Assembly (NCBI GenBank): GCA_029243395.1
Contig: JAQWSE010000013.1
Span: 124,001 to 188,000 of the forward strand
Length of the DNA stretch: 64,000 nucleotides
Direction: 5' to 3'
DNA from: Paracoccaceae bacterium
Lineage (GTDB): Bacteria; Pseudomonadota; Alphaproteobacteria; Rhodobacterales; Rhodobacteraceae
Below, in pieces: positions 48,032 through 56,716 of this stretch (within the stretch, counting starts at the first letter, position 1; every line of letters begins with the position of its first letter). The position numbers were made by a program, and so were the translations under genes. Below the pieces are notes generated by a model that was given only the letters and a program-made list of their open reading frames with translations, had not been told where the DNA came from and did not search any database.

Positions 48032-48166
48032 AGGAGTTCTCCAGCTAACTCAATTAAGATTAATAAATTACTTATTTATTGTGTAGGTTATCATTATAGT
48101 AAATAACTTCTAGATAAAGTTTTGAAATTAGAATCCAAAAAATGTTTTTACAAATCATAAAAATAG

Positions 48167-49354
48167 ATGACCGTAGAATTTATTAAAGAGTTGGAGAGCA
48201 AGTTGGATCAACTGAGGGTTGATGGACTTTTTAAAGATGAACGAGTGATTACCTCACCTCAAAATTCATCCATTAGTCTCTCGGAAAACTGTGATGTTAT
48301 AAATCTTTGCTCTAACAATTATCTAGGAATGTCTAATAATCAAGCATTGATCGAGGTGGCTCAAGCTTCACTGAGAAATTATGGCTTTGGCATGTCCTCC
48401 GTTCGTTTCATTTGCGGAACTCAAGATCAGCATAAAGTGCTTGAGCAGAACATAAGTTCTTTCTTACATCAAGAAGATGCTATTTTGTACTCCAGCTGTT
48501 TTGATGCAAATACAGGATTGTTTGAGACTCTCTTTGATCATAATGATGCCATCATCTCAGATAGTCTGAATCATGCATCCATCATTGATGGAATTCGTTT
48601 ATGTAAATCAAAAGTCTTTCGCTATGAGAATGGTGATATGGTTGATTTGGAAACACAACTACAGATGGCAAAAGATTATCGATATAAGGTGGTTGCCACG
48701 GATGGGGTTTTTTCAATGGATGGCTATATCGCAAATTTGGATAAAATATGTAATTTAGCAGAAAAATTTAATGCAATGGTAATGGTTGATGACAGTCATG
48801 GCGTGGGGGTCTTAGGTAAGAATGGAAAAGGCTCTATCGAACACTGTAACGTTATTGATCGTGTCACAATGGTTACTGGTACACTGGGGAAAGCACTTGG
48901 AGGCGCTTCGGGTGGATATGTAGCTGCCCCAAAAGAAATAATAAATTGGTTGCGACAGCGTTCAAGGCCATACCTTTTTTCCAACAGCCTTGCGCCAGTT
49001 ATTGTGCAAACTACATTGTCTGCGCTAAAAGACATAAGCTCATCAAATAATTTGAGGTCTAGATTATTTAATAATACGCAAAAGTTTAGAGAAGGATTAA
49101 CGAATTTGGGCTTTGAAATACTAAATGGTGAGCACCCTATAGTACCTGTAATGCTGAGGAATCCAAAGTTAGCGCAAGATTTTTCTCAAAAACTTCTAGA
49201 AAAAGGAATCTATGTTGTGGCTTTTTCCTATCCGGTGGTACCCAAAGGGTTGGATAGGGTTAGGACTCAGATATCTGCAGCTCATTCCGATGAAGAAATC
49301 GACCAGGCTTTAACTGCTTTTGCGTTTGTTGGCAATGAATTAGGCATTTTATGA
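48167..49354 (+). CDS. kbl: Glycine C-acetyltransferase (2-amino-3-ketobutyrate CoA ligase)
   Basis: A 395-residue alpha-oxoamine synthase. Landmarks: CSNNYLGMSNNQALIEVA, GFGMSSVRFICGTQDQHK, SDSLNHASIIDGIRLC, VDDSHGVGVLGKNGKG and the PLP Lys in TLGKALGGASGGYVA. The SSVRFICGT block fits Kbl, which cleaves 2-amino-3-ketobutyrate from threonine oxidation to glycine and acetyl-CoA, better than BioF. Normally its partner is Tdh; here the gene downstream, overlapping by ATGA, is an SDR, which may supply the dehydrogenase step. Confidence 0.88.
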   Translation: MTVEFIKELESKLDQLRVDGLFKDERVITSPQNSSISLSENCDVINLCSNNYLGMSNNQALIEVAQASLRNYGFGMSSVRFICGTQDQHKVLEQNISSFLHQEDAILYSSCFDANTGLFETLFDHNDAIISDSLNHASIIDGIRLCKSKVFRYENGDMVDLETQLQMAKDYRYKVVATDGVFSMDGYIANLDKICNLAEKFNAMVMVDDSHGVGVLGKNGKGSIEHCNVIDRVTMVTGTLGKALGGASGGYVAAPKEIINWLRQRSRPYLFSNSLAPVIVQTTLSALKDISSSNNLRSRLFNNTQKFREGLTNLGFEILNGEHPIVPVMLRNPKLAQDFSQKLLEKGIYVVAFSYPVVPKGLDRVRTQISAAHSDEEIDQALTAFAFVGNELGIL

Positions 49355-50142
49355 AGAATGATTTTGGTATGTTTACGCTTACGGGACACACTGCTGTCGT
49401 TACTGGTGGCGCCAGTGGCATAGGATTGGCAACAACGCAACTTTTATTAAGATCAGGAGCTAAAGTAATTGTTGCGGATATCAATGAGAAAATTGGAAAA
49501 GAGGTTGTAAGGTCTTTAAGAACTGAAGGCAAGGATTTGGAATTTTTTCACTGTGATGTGAGTGATGAGCGGTCAGTTACCAATTTAATTGAGAGCATAA
49601 ATAAAAAGGAGGAGTCTATTGAAATCTTGATGCACTTTGCGGGGATCGGGCTAGAAAAGATGGTCATAGAAACTTCGTTAGATGACTGGAACAATATCCT
49701 CAAAGTAAACCTCACAGGTACTTTCTTAGTTACTAAGGAAGTCGCCAAAATAATGATTTCGAAAAAATACGGTAGAATTGTTACGATGTCTTCTATAGCA
49801 GGAATGCGAGGAGGAAGCGGAAGAGCGGCATACGGTGCTTCAAAAGGTGGTGTTATAGCTTTAACAAAGGTTTTGGCATTAGAGTTAGCTCAGCATGGAA
49901 TTACCGTGAATACATTAGCCCCTGGGGCTATAGAAACCGAACTGGTTAAAAAAATGCATGATGAAGAGACCCGTAGAGCGTACATTCAGGGTATTCCAAT
50001 GCAACGATACGGAACACCACAGGAAGTAGCCATGACTGCAGTTTACTTAGCACTGCCGGGTTCATCGTATTTGACAGGGACAGTCTTCCCTGTCGATGGA
50101 GGTTTCGCGTCTAGCGGCGTAATGAAAAATGATAAAACATAA
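49351..50142 (+). CDS. Short-chain dehydrogenase/reductase (SDR)
   Basis: A 263-residue classical SDR: cofactor motif VTGGASGIGLATTQLL (TGxxxGxG), MHFAGIG, catalytic Ser in MSSIAGMRGGSGRAAYGASKGG with Tyr and Lys (YGASK), and PVDGGFASSG at the C-terminus. The ADINEK segment after strand 2 suggests NAD(H). ATGA overlap with kbl implies a joint pathway; oxidation of a hydroxy amino acid such as threonine to the Kbl substrate is a plausible inference, not shown by motifs. Confidence 0.88.
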   Translation: MKNDFGMFTLTGHTAVVTGGASGIGLATTQLLLRSGAKVIVADINEKIGKEVVRSLRTEGKDLEFFHCDVSDERSVTNLIESINKKEESIEILMHFAGIGLEKMVIETSLDDWNNILKVNLTGTFLVTKEVAKIMISKKYGRIVTMSSIAGMRGGSGRAAYGASKGGVIALTKVLALELAQHGITVNTLAPGAIETELVKKMHDEETRRAYIQGIPMQRYGTPQEVAMTAVYLALPGSSYLTGTVFPVDGGFASSGVMKNDKT

Positions 50143-50161
50143 CTGTTGTTATTTCTGAATT

Positions 50162-51271
50162 TTATAAAACCTTGTCAAGGTCCTCACATATGTCTTCAGC
50201 ATTTTCTAACCCAATAGATAGTCTAAATACACCATCGCTAGCGAGACTCCTATACTTTTCTTCAGCAGTTTTGTTTAGCTTAAAGCTTGATCTAAGGATA
50301 GCTTCAGTAGGTATCCAGTAGATTAACGTTCTATGATGCCCTAAGGAAACTGCGAAATGAATAAACCCCAATTTATCAATCATTTTTTGTGCTAACTCTA
50401 AACCTGATTTCCTGGGTGTAAATGCAATCATGCCAGAATTATTCATCATTTGCTCTTTTGCCAAATGGTGTTGCGGATGTGAAGGTAGTCCTGGATATAT
50501 TACTGTATTAATCTCACTGTGATTAGTTAAAAAGTTTGCAACTGCTAGCGCGCTGTCTTCATGCATTTTCATTCTGATTGGCAAAGTGGCAACTCCTCTT
50601 AAGATCAGCCAGGCATTAAATGGAGACATGATCCCACCATAGTGAACGGTTGCTTCTAGATTTAAATCCTCAATATCTTTTTTTGAACCCAAAATGGCTC
50701 CCCCCATAGCATCGTCGTGTCCGCAGATATACTTAGTCAAAGAATGCATTACAAAAGTCGCACCCAATTCTAAAGGTTTTGTCGCTATGGGCGTAGCGAA
50801 GGTAGAATCGACAACAACATCTTTCACATTTTTCTCGCGAGCCAGTATTGCAATGCTTTTTATATCTGCCAGTCTTAGTATTGGGTTTGCAGGAGTTTCT
50901 AACCAAATCATCTTAGTATTTGGTCTTATAGCGGATGAAATCTCTTTAATATCTGAAGTGTCTAAAGGTGATACTTGGATGCCCCACCTAGGGAGGGAAT
51001 TTCTGATAAGCTCAGCTATTCCTACGTAATTTACTTCTGAAAAAATCACATGATCTTCAACTGCTAATCTACTTAGTAAAAGTGCATGAGCGGCAGCCAT
51101 CCCTGATCCAAATACTTGAGCTGCTTCAGTTCCCTCGAGAACGGCAAGTTTTTCCTGCAATTGATCTATTGTAGGATTTGCAACCCTAGAGTAACTAAAT
51201 CCTTGATAACCTTCTCTATTTAAGGCAGAGAAACCAGCGAATTCAGATGGTGCAAAGGTGGAAGACATCAC
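50162..51271 (-). CDS. Cys/Met metabolism PLP enzyme (cystathionine gamma-synthase family), N-terminus interrupted
   Basis: A fold-type I PLP enzyme. The open frame from GTG 51271 gives 369 residues with YSRVANPTIDQLQEKLA, GSGMAAAHALL, the PLP Lys in SLTKYICGHDDAMGG, and a complete C-terminal domain. Family members start ~33 residues earlier, and the missing part is present upstream: ATG 51370 (with GGAAAG just before it) encodes MEKKASEK, then TAG at 51344-51346, then RTSTRAIHAGEGIDPSTK, which reads in frame into the annotated start. A single nonsense codon therefore separates the N-terminal arm from the enzyme. It may be a fresh pseudogene, a truncated protein, or a sequence error. Confidence 0.8.
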   Translation of the reverse strand: MMSSTFAPSEFAGFSALNREGYQGFSYSRVANPTIDQLQEKLAVLEGTEAAQVFGSGMAAAHALLLSRLAVEDHVIFSEVNYVGIAELIRNSLPRWGIQVSPLDTSDIKEISSAIRPNTKMIWLETPANPILRLADIKSIAILAREKNVKDVVVDSTFATPIATKPLELGATFVMHSLTKYICGHDDAMGGAILGSKKDIEDLNLEATVHYGGIMSPFNAWLILRGVATLPIRMKMHEDSALAVANFLTNHSEINTVIYPGLPSHPQHHLAKEQMMNNSGMIAFTPRKSGLELAQKMIDKLGFIHFAVSLGHHRTLIYWIPTEAILRSSFKLNKTAEEKYRSLASDGVFRLSIGLENAEDICEDLDKVL

Positions 51272-51483
51272 TAAATTGGGTGAGGAAGCCTTCGTTGAGG
51301 GATCAATGCCTTCGCCGGCATGAATTGCTCTAGTTGAAGTGCGCTACTTTTCTGATGCTTTTTTTTCCATTAGCTTTCCACAGTTGAGTTAAAATTTTCC
51401 AGTATGCCGTTAAAGCCATAATATAATCAATCAAAAATCTAGTTGGTGAATTACTTTAGTTGGTTCGTTTTGAAATAATCTTA

Positions 51484-52374
51484 TTATAGCTTACCCAATT
51501 GATCAGTAAATCTTTTGATGCATTGTTTTCCAAATTCAGTAGGCATCAATTCTGGTTTTCTGAAACCTCCAAAATCCACTCCCAGGCGCCTGGCAGCGAG
51601 CATTTTTCCATAAGTAAGAAAATGCGGGATACCCTGCATAATGAAACATAAGATTGGTAACAGATCTGAATATAATTCATCTGCTTCCCTTACTTTTTTG
51701 CAGTTGAAAAGCCTAAAGATCTCATTTGTTTTATCAATAGTTTCAATCCCAGGAATTATACCGGCAGCCCCTGCACGTAAGTTGTCAGTAAGCTCCAAAC
51801 CACAACGTCCATTGAATATCATTACATTTTCCTTAAGATCTTTTACCATTGTTTGAAGTTGTACGGCCGAACATTCAAGTTTTGCCATGACAAAATTGTC
51901 ATGTTTATCTGCTAGTTTAATAATACCTGGGTTAGATAATCCAAAACCTAAGAATTCTGGGGCATTTTGAATACCAATAGGTATATTCAGCTTTGCTATA
52001 ATTTCAGAAAAAAAATCTATTAAGGCATCATCGGTTAAAGCTTTGGTTGGCGGTTGCAGTAAAATAGCATCTGTTCCAAATTGAATTGCTTTTTTGCCAA
52101 ATTCAATTTGCTCCTTAGGTGAGTTTCCATAAACTGTTGTTAATAGGGGTTTTCTTCCACTCAGGTTACTTGACACAAATTTAAGTACTTCTAATCGTTC
52201 AGAAGGCGTAAGTTTTGATACTTCTGAACCTAAACCCAGAATAGCTAACCCTGCAGCTTGGCTTCGGATAGCCGCTTCTATCTGGATTTCATATGTGTCT
52301 AGTCTAAGGCTGCCGTCTTCATCAAAGAAGGAATAAACCATAGGGTAGATACCAGTGGGTAATCTTGCCATCAA
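51484..52374 (-). CDS. Dihydrodipicolinate synthase (DapA) family lyase
   Basis: A 296-residue TIM-barrel class I aldolase-type enzyme. The Schiff-base Lys is K165 in FVMAKLECSA; the usual GTTGE loop reads GLGSE (47-51). The conserved catalytic Tyr of DapA (YNVP) is replaced: the segment is IQNAPEFLG, with Gln136 at that position. This argues against true dihydrodipicolinate synthesis and for a catabolic member (aldolase, dehydratase or deaminase of an acid or imino acid). It lies between the Cys/Met enzyme and the divergent TRAP operon. Confidence 0.86.
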   Translation of the reverse strand: MMARLPTGIYPMVYSFFDEDGSLRLDTYEIQIEAAIRSQAAGLAILGLGSEVSKLTPSERLEVLKFVSSNLSGRKPLLTTVYGNSPKEQIEFGKKAIQFGTDAILLQPPTKALTDDALIDFFSEIIAKLNIPIGIQNAPEFLGFGLSNPGIIKLADKHDNFVMAKLECSAVQLQTMVKDLKENVMIFNGRCGLELTDNLRAGAAGIIPGIETIDKTNEIFRLFNCKKVREADELYSDLLPILCFIMQGIPHFLTYGKMLAARRLGVDFGGFRKPELMPTEFGKQCIKRFTDQLGKL

Positions 52375-52568
52375 TAAATCTCCTAATTAAAAACTTAGTT
52401 ACATATCTTAACAAAAATTTGAAACAGTCTACATTTTATTTGATAAGCTTTTTTCTTTAACCTCTCTTTAATCATTGACTCTCTATACTAAAAGGGAAAG
52501 CATGTGTCAGGTGCTTTAGAACTGATCTAAAACATCATAGATGAAATTTAAAAAGTTTGGAGGAACAA

Positions 52569-53564
52569 ATGTTTTTTAAAGAATTTAAAACCATGCTGGT
52601 TGCTTTTGCAGTATTGCTTTTTTCAATGCTTCCATCTTACTCAGGGGATGTGCGGTTGAAATTGGCTGGCACTTATCCTGTGAAACACTTTGGTCATGGA
52701 CATATTTCGAACATGGTTGATGAAATTAATGATGCAGGGGTCGGCATAACGATGAAGTATTTCCCAGCGTCACAGCTTGGTTCTGGTGAAGAACTTGTTG
52801 AGGATGCAATTCGTGGAAATGTGGATATGGTTCACGCATTTATTTATGCACAATCTGATCCCAGATTAGAAGTTATGAATCTTCCGGCTATGTTTCCGAC
52901 TTTTGAGAAAATGCAAGAAGCTTACGGTGATGCTAATTCTCCTATCAATAGTGTCCTAGCAGGGATCATGAAGGATTTAGGGTTAGTATATTTGGCCAAT
53001 ATTGGAGAGGGGCAAATTGGAATTGTGGCTAATAAAAAACCCAAGGATTATACTGGGTTTGGTGACAAGGGAATGAATATTCGTGTTTGGAGTTCTGAGG
53101 TCGCTAAAATGACAGTGGAGAGTTTGGGCTATAGAACAACTACCATGAATTGGGCTGAAGTATTCGCTGCAGTACAATCTGGTGTCGTTGATGGCGCTAT
53201 TTGCTGTACTGCTGAATGGGCCTACACAACCTTTGCTGTTGCCGGAGTAGGAAAATACTATATCCCGGTTAACACACATATCGAGGCTTCATCATTGTAT
53301 GCTAGTGGAAAGACTTGGGATAAACTGAATGATGCCCAAAAGGAAGCGATTACGAAAGCAGCAAATAAGGCTGCGTCGGCAATCGTGAACAGCGCATATG
53401 AAAGAAATGAAGGGTTTATTGACCAATTAAAAGAAGCTGGCTGGGAAATCTTAGACTTCACAGATGCCGAGCGAGATGCAATGACCGACCATATCAAGAA
53501 AAATGTGTGGCCAAAGTTAGAAAGCACTATTGGTAAGGAAACATTAGACCAGGTAATGAATTAA
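52569..53564 (+). CDS. dctP: TRAP transporter substrate-binding protein (DctP)
   Basis: A periplasmic solute receptor with a signal peptide (MFFKEFKTMLVAFAVLLFSML, cleavage near SYSG). Mature landmarks are FPASQLGSGEELVEDAIRGN, KKPKDYTGFGDKGMNIRVW with the carboxylate-clamping Arg, and AAVQSGVVDGAICCTAEWAY. GGAGG five bases before ATG 52569 decides the start over TTG 52557. TRAP systems import carboxylates, sugar acids, amino acids or compatible solutes using the sodium gradient. The ligand is unknown. A terminator-like hairpin follows before dctQ. Confidence 0.92.
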   Translation: MFFKEFKTMLVAFAVLLFSMLPSYSGDVRLKLAGTYPVKHFGHGHISNMVDEINDAGVGITMKYFPASQLGSGEELVEDAIRGNVDMVHAFIYAQSDPRLEVMNLPAMFPTFEKMQEAYGDANSPINSVLAGIMKDLGLVYLANIGEGQIGIVANKKPKDYTGFGDKGMNIRVWSSEVAKMTVESLGYRTTTMNWAEVFAAVQSGVVDGAICCTAEWAYTTFAVAGVGKYYIPVNTHIEASSLYASGKTWDKLNDAQKEAITKAANKAASAIVNSAYERNEGFIDQLKEAGWEILDFTDAERDAMTDHIKKNVWPKLESTIGKETLDQVMN

Positions 53565-53592
53565 AATCGATATCATTCATCATATTTTAATG

Positions 53593-53632
53593 ACAGGGGG
53601 AGCAATAAGAATGATTGCTCGTCCTGTTTTTT
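53593..53632 (+). terminator. Terminator-like hairpin between dctP and dctQ
   Basis: ACAGGGGGAGCAAT (53593-53606) pairs with ATTGCTCGTCCTGT (53614-53627), one mismatch and one G-T wobble, loop AAGAATG, followed by six T (53627-53632). It lies within an operon, so it probably acts as a partial terminator lowering dctQM relative to dctP. Confidence 0.78.
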
Positions 53633-53697
53633 AGATTATGTTGATCATCAAATTTTTCATTGTCAGAAATGTACTTTAATAGAGAAAGGCTTCGACC

Positions 53698-54285
53698 TTG
53701 ATAGAAATTAAAGACCATGTTCCTGATGGGCTTGCTAGGCTGGTAGATCTTATGGTTCGAATAAAGACCATTTTGGTAGTAGCAGCTTTGCCTATATTAC
53801 CCATCACCTTTTTTTTAGTGGTATTTCTCCGATATATACTTGAAAAAGATTTGTTCGCCTATGAAGAATGGCTATTGATGATTTGTTGTTGGATGTACTT
53901 CTTGGGCAGTGCTTTAGGTACTTACTATGATACTCAAATCAATGCTGATTTAATGGCCAGTATAACGAAAAACCCCAATTTTCTTTGGATAAGGAAAGTA
54001 GCTATTACTCTGGTCGAACTTATCATTACCGTAATCGTTCTCTATTGGGGGATATTAATGATCGGTGATGAAATAGGAATGTATCCCAGGTGGAAAATGA
54101 CAATTGCACTCAAGATACCTTTTATAGTTCCGAGAATAGGGATCGTAGTTGGGTTATTTTTCATGGCACTTTACAGTGCACTACACTTATTTGTTTTATT
54201 TAGAATTGGGGCAAAAAAGTATTGCGAACTTCTTGATAAGACTGTGGTCATCTCCACTGAACCTGAAGTAGGGGAGCAACAATGA
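53698..54285 (+). CDS. dctQ: TRAP transporter small permease (DctQ)
   Basis: A 195-residue protein with four hydrophobic segments (e.g. ILVVAALPILPITFFLVVFL and WLLMICCWMYFLGSALGTYY), the layout of the DctQ small subunit that stabilises the DctM channel. It starts with TTG at 53698, with AGAAAGG about nine bases upstream. Overlaps dctM by ATGA. Confidence 0.88.
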   Translation: MIEIKDHVPDGLARLVDLMVRIKTILVVAALPILPITFFLVVFLRYILEKDLFAYEEWLLMICCWMYFLGSALGTYYDTQINADLMASITKNPNFLWIRKVAITLVELIITVIVLYWGILMIGDEIGMYPRWKMTIALKIPFIVPRIGIVVGLFFMALYSALHLFVLFRIGAKKYCELLDKTVVISTEPEVGEQQ

Positions 54286-55571
54286 TAATAACCTTTTCAA
54301 TAATCATTATTTGCTTCTTATTAGTTGCTGGCATATCTGTCCCAATGGCTTTTGGGGGTGTTCTCATCCTTATTGCATTACTTGCAGGTCATGATCCATC
54401 TGGGTTTCTTGCAACAGGACATTGGAAGATGAATTCAGTGATCTTGTTGGCAATTCCACTTTTCATAATGGCTGGGCAAATTATGGAGAAAGGAAAAATT
54501 GCAAAACCAATAGTAGAACTAGCCGAATTAATTTTTGGTCATTTAAGGGGTGGACTGAGCGCTGCATCGGTTCTGGCCAGCGGTATGTTTGGAGCTATTT
54601 CAGGCAGTGCGGCTGCAACTTTGACGTGCATAGGTTCCATTATTATGCCACACTTGAAGAAGGCAAAGTATCCCGAAGGATTTTCGGCTGCTCTCATTGT
54701 TAGTGCGAGTCCTCTTGGTTTGCTCATCCCGCCGAGCGGGGCACAACTCCTGTATGCATGGGTAGCACAACTTAATGTATTGAAGTGTTTTTTGGCTACC
54801 CTTATTCCTGGAATTATCTTAAGTATTTTTCTTATTATAATTAATTTCTATCTGCTTAGAAACAATAAAGAAATAATCTTAAAAGAACTTCCATCAAAAT
54901 TTATACCAACATTTGCTCAAAAGTCATGGATCGCCATGCCAGCACTATTTATGCCAGTGATAATCTTAGGAGGAATTTATGGTGGAATTATGACCCCGAC
55001 TGAGGCTGCTGGATTAGCCGTAGTCTATGCCGTTCCTGTTGGTTTTTTTATATATAAAGGTCTTACACTTAAAGTATTTTTTGAAGCATTGAAAGAGTCT
55101 GCCATCACTATTGGTGTAGTAATGGTAATGATTTTTATGGTGCTGATCGTTAGTCGTTTTCTAATCTTTGAGGATATTCCTGGTCTAGCAGAAGAATTAA
55201 TTTATTCGATATCTGAGAACCCAATAATCGTTTTACTCATGATCAATTTGACCATGATATTAATTGGTATGCTCATGGATGACATTAGTGGTATAATTCT
55301 TTGTGCATCATTACTATTACCGATAGCTGAGGGAGCAGGAATGGATCCAGTACATTTTGCGGCTGTTCTGGGTGTTAATTTAGGAATGGGAAATATTACG
55401 CCGCCTACAGCACCACTTTTATATCTTGGAGTAAGGGTAACTGGAGTTCCTATTGAGAAAATGCTTTGGCCTACTATCTACCTAATTCTTTTCGCTTGGT
55501 TTCCAACTCTAGTTTTAACAACCTTTATCCCGTCAATCTCACTTTGGCTTCCAGAATTTCTTCTCGGCTAA
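54282..55571 (+). CDS. dctM: TRAP transporter large permease (DctM)
   Basis: A 429-residue polytopic protein with ~12 hydrophobic segments. Landmarks: AIPLFIMAGQIMEKGKIA, GMFGAISGSAAATLTCIGSI, IMPHLKKAKYPEGFSAAL, GLLIPPSGAQLLYAW, and MGNITPPTAPLLYLGVRVTG. It forms the sodium-coupled translocation path. Third gene of the dctPQM operon; converges on the Ldh2-family gene. Confidence 0.95.
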   Translation: MIITFSIIIICFLLVAGISVPMAFGGVLILIALLAGHDPSGFLATGHWKMNSVILLAIPLFIMAGQIMEKGKIAKPIVELAELIFGHLRGGLSAASVLASGMFGAISGSAAATLTCIGSIIMPHLKKAKYPEGFSAALIVSASPLGLLIPPSGAQLLYAWVAQLNVLKCFLATLIPGIILSIFLIIINFYLLRNNKEIILKELPSKFIPTFAQKSWIAMPALFMPVIILGGIYGGIMTPTEAAGLAVVYAVPVGFFIYKGLTLKVFFEALKESAITIGVVMVMIFMVLIVSRFLIFEDIPGLAEELIYSISENPIIVLLMINLTMILIGMLMDDISGIILCASLLLPIAEGAGMDPVHFAAVLGVNLGMGNITPPTAPLLYLGVRVTGVPIEKMLWPTIYLILFAWFPTLVLTTFIPSISLWLPEFLLG

Positions 55572-55603
55572 TAAAAATAGAACCAATTGATTATTTTATA
55601 TAT

Positions 55604-55634
55604 ATTGGAATAATTATGGAGCGATTATTCCAAT
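55604..55634. terminator. Perfect 11-bp hairpin at the dctM / Ldh2-gene convergent end
   Basis: ATTGGAATAAT (55604-55614) and ATTATTCCAAT (55624-55634) flank loop TATGGAGCG. It overlaps the last codons of the minus-strand gene. T-tracts are weak on both sides, so bidirectional termination is plausible but not certain. Confidence 0.45.
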
Positions 55635-56632
55635 AATTGCTTTACTTTCTCTAACATTTCTTTGTTAATAAATCTTGGACCCTGATCGAGACGATTTTTA
55701 TGTCTACGTTCTCCTGGAATTCTAACACCGTCCATGTTTTTTAGCTTCGTTAAGAACATTTCACTATGATCACTCCATTTATTACCAGCCACCAATGTAG
55801 GATTAATCGCTATTATTAGTTCACCACCTTTGGGAGGTCCCCCATCATTATTATCCTTTGCACCTGCTTCATAAGAAAAGTTATCTCCTGTTAAACCAGC
55901 TGATAATAACTCGACCATGAGTGAAATTGCTGATCCCTTATATCCACCAAATGGTAATAATACGCCTTTAATTATTTCTTTTGGATCATCTGATGGATTT
56001 CCATCTGGTCCAAGTCCAGTGCCGGGTGGAACAGCATGACCATCTCTGGCTGCAATCTGAACGTCTCCCATTGCGAGCGTTGATGTAGCCATATCAAAGA
56101 CTATGGGGGTACTTCCCTTTCTGGGCCAGGCAAAAGAAATAGGGTTTGTTCCAAAAAAAGATTCTTTGGCCCCAGCTGGGGCAACCATTGGTTTTGCTGC
56201 CGTGCAGGCAATTCCGATTAAACCTCTGTCTGCTAAAAATTCTGTCTCAGGCCATAGCGCTGCAAAATGAAAACTATTAGAAATTCTTAGTAGTGCTATT
56301 CCAGTATCTTCCGCTGCTTTAGCTAAGACGGGCAATCCTACCTCAAGAGCATACGGAGCGAAGCCATAATCACCATCGACAGATATTATAGAAGGAAATT
56401 TTTGTTCAATCTTTGGATCTGCCTCACCCTTAACTTTGCTAGATTTAAGAGAAGCTACGTAACCTGGCACTCTGAAAAGGCCATGAGAAAGAGATCCATC
56501 TCTTTCCGCATTATGTACAATTCTAGATAGAGCTGTAGCATTTTCCTGATTGCACCCATATTTGGAGAACACATCGAATGCTAAATCATATATTTCCTTT
56601 AAACTTATCTTTTCAGTTATTACTTCAGACAT
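55625..56632 (-). CDS. Ldh2-family (malate/L-lactate/imino-acid) NAD(P)H oxidoreductase
   Basis: A 335-residue member of the malate/L-lactate dehydrogenase 2 family. Landmarks: AERDGSLSHGLFRVPGYV with the catalytic Ser-His, LRISNSFHFAALWPETE, NPISFAWPRKGSTPIVFDMA, PFGGYKGSAISLMVELL. The family includes ureidoglycolate, malate and sulfolactate dehydrogenases and the delta1-piperideine/pyrroline-2-carboxylate reductases. Because the next gene is a DAO-type flavoenzyme, imino-acid reduction is my favoured role, but the motifs do not decide. It lies 85 bases from that gene on the same strand. Confidence 0.85.
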   Translation of the reverse strand: MSEVITEKISLKEIYDLAFDVFSKYGCNQENATALSRIVHNAERDGSLSHGLFRVPGYVASLKSSKVKGEADPKIEQKFPSIISVDGDYGFAPYALEVGLPVLAKAAEDTGIALLRISNSFHFAALWPETEFLADRGLIGIACTAAKPMVAPAGAKESFFGTNPISFAWPRKGSTPIVFDMATSTLAMGDVQIAARDGHAVPPGTGLGPDGNPSDDPKEIIKGVLLPFGGYKGSAISLMVELLSAGLTGDNFSYEAGAKDNNDGGPPKGGELIIAINPTLVAGNKWSDHSEMFLTKLKNMDGVRIPGERRHKNRLDQGPRFINKEMLEKVKQLLE

Positions 56633-56716
56633 AGCTCGACCTCATTTTAACTATTTAATTGAGTTATTTTAGCTCGATGGTATTAGTTTACATTTAATGA
56701 TTCAAGCTAATAACAA

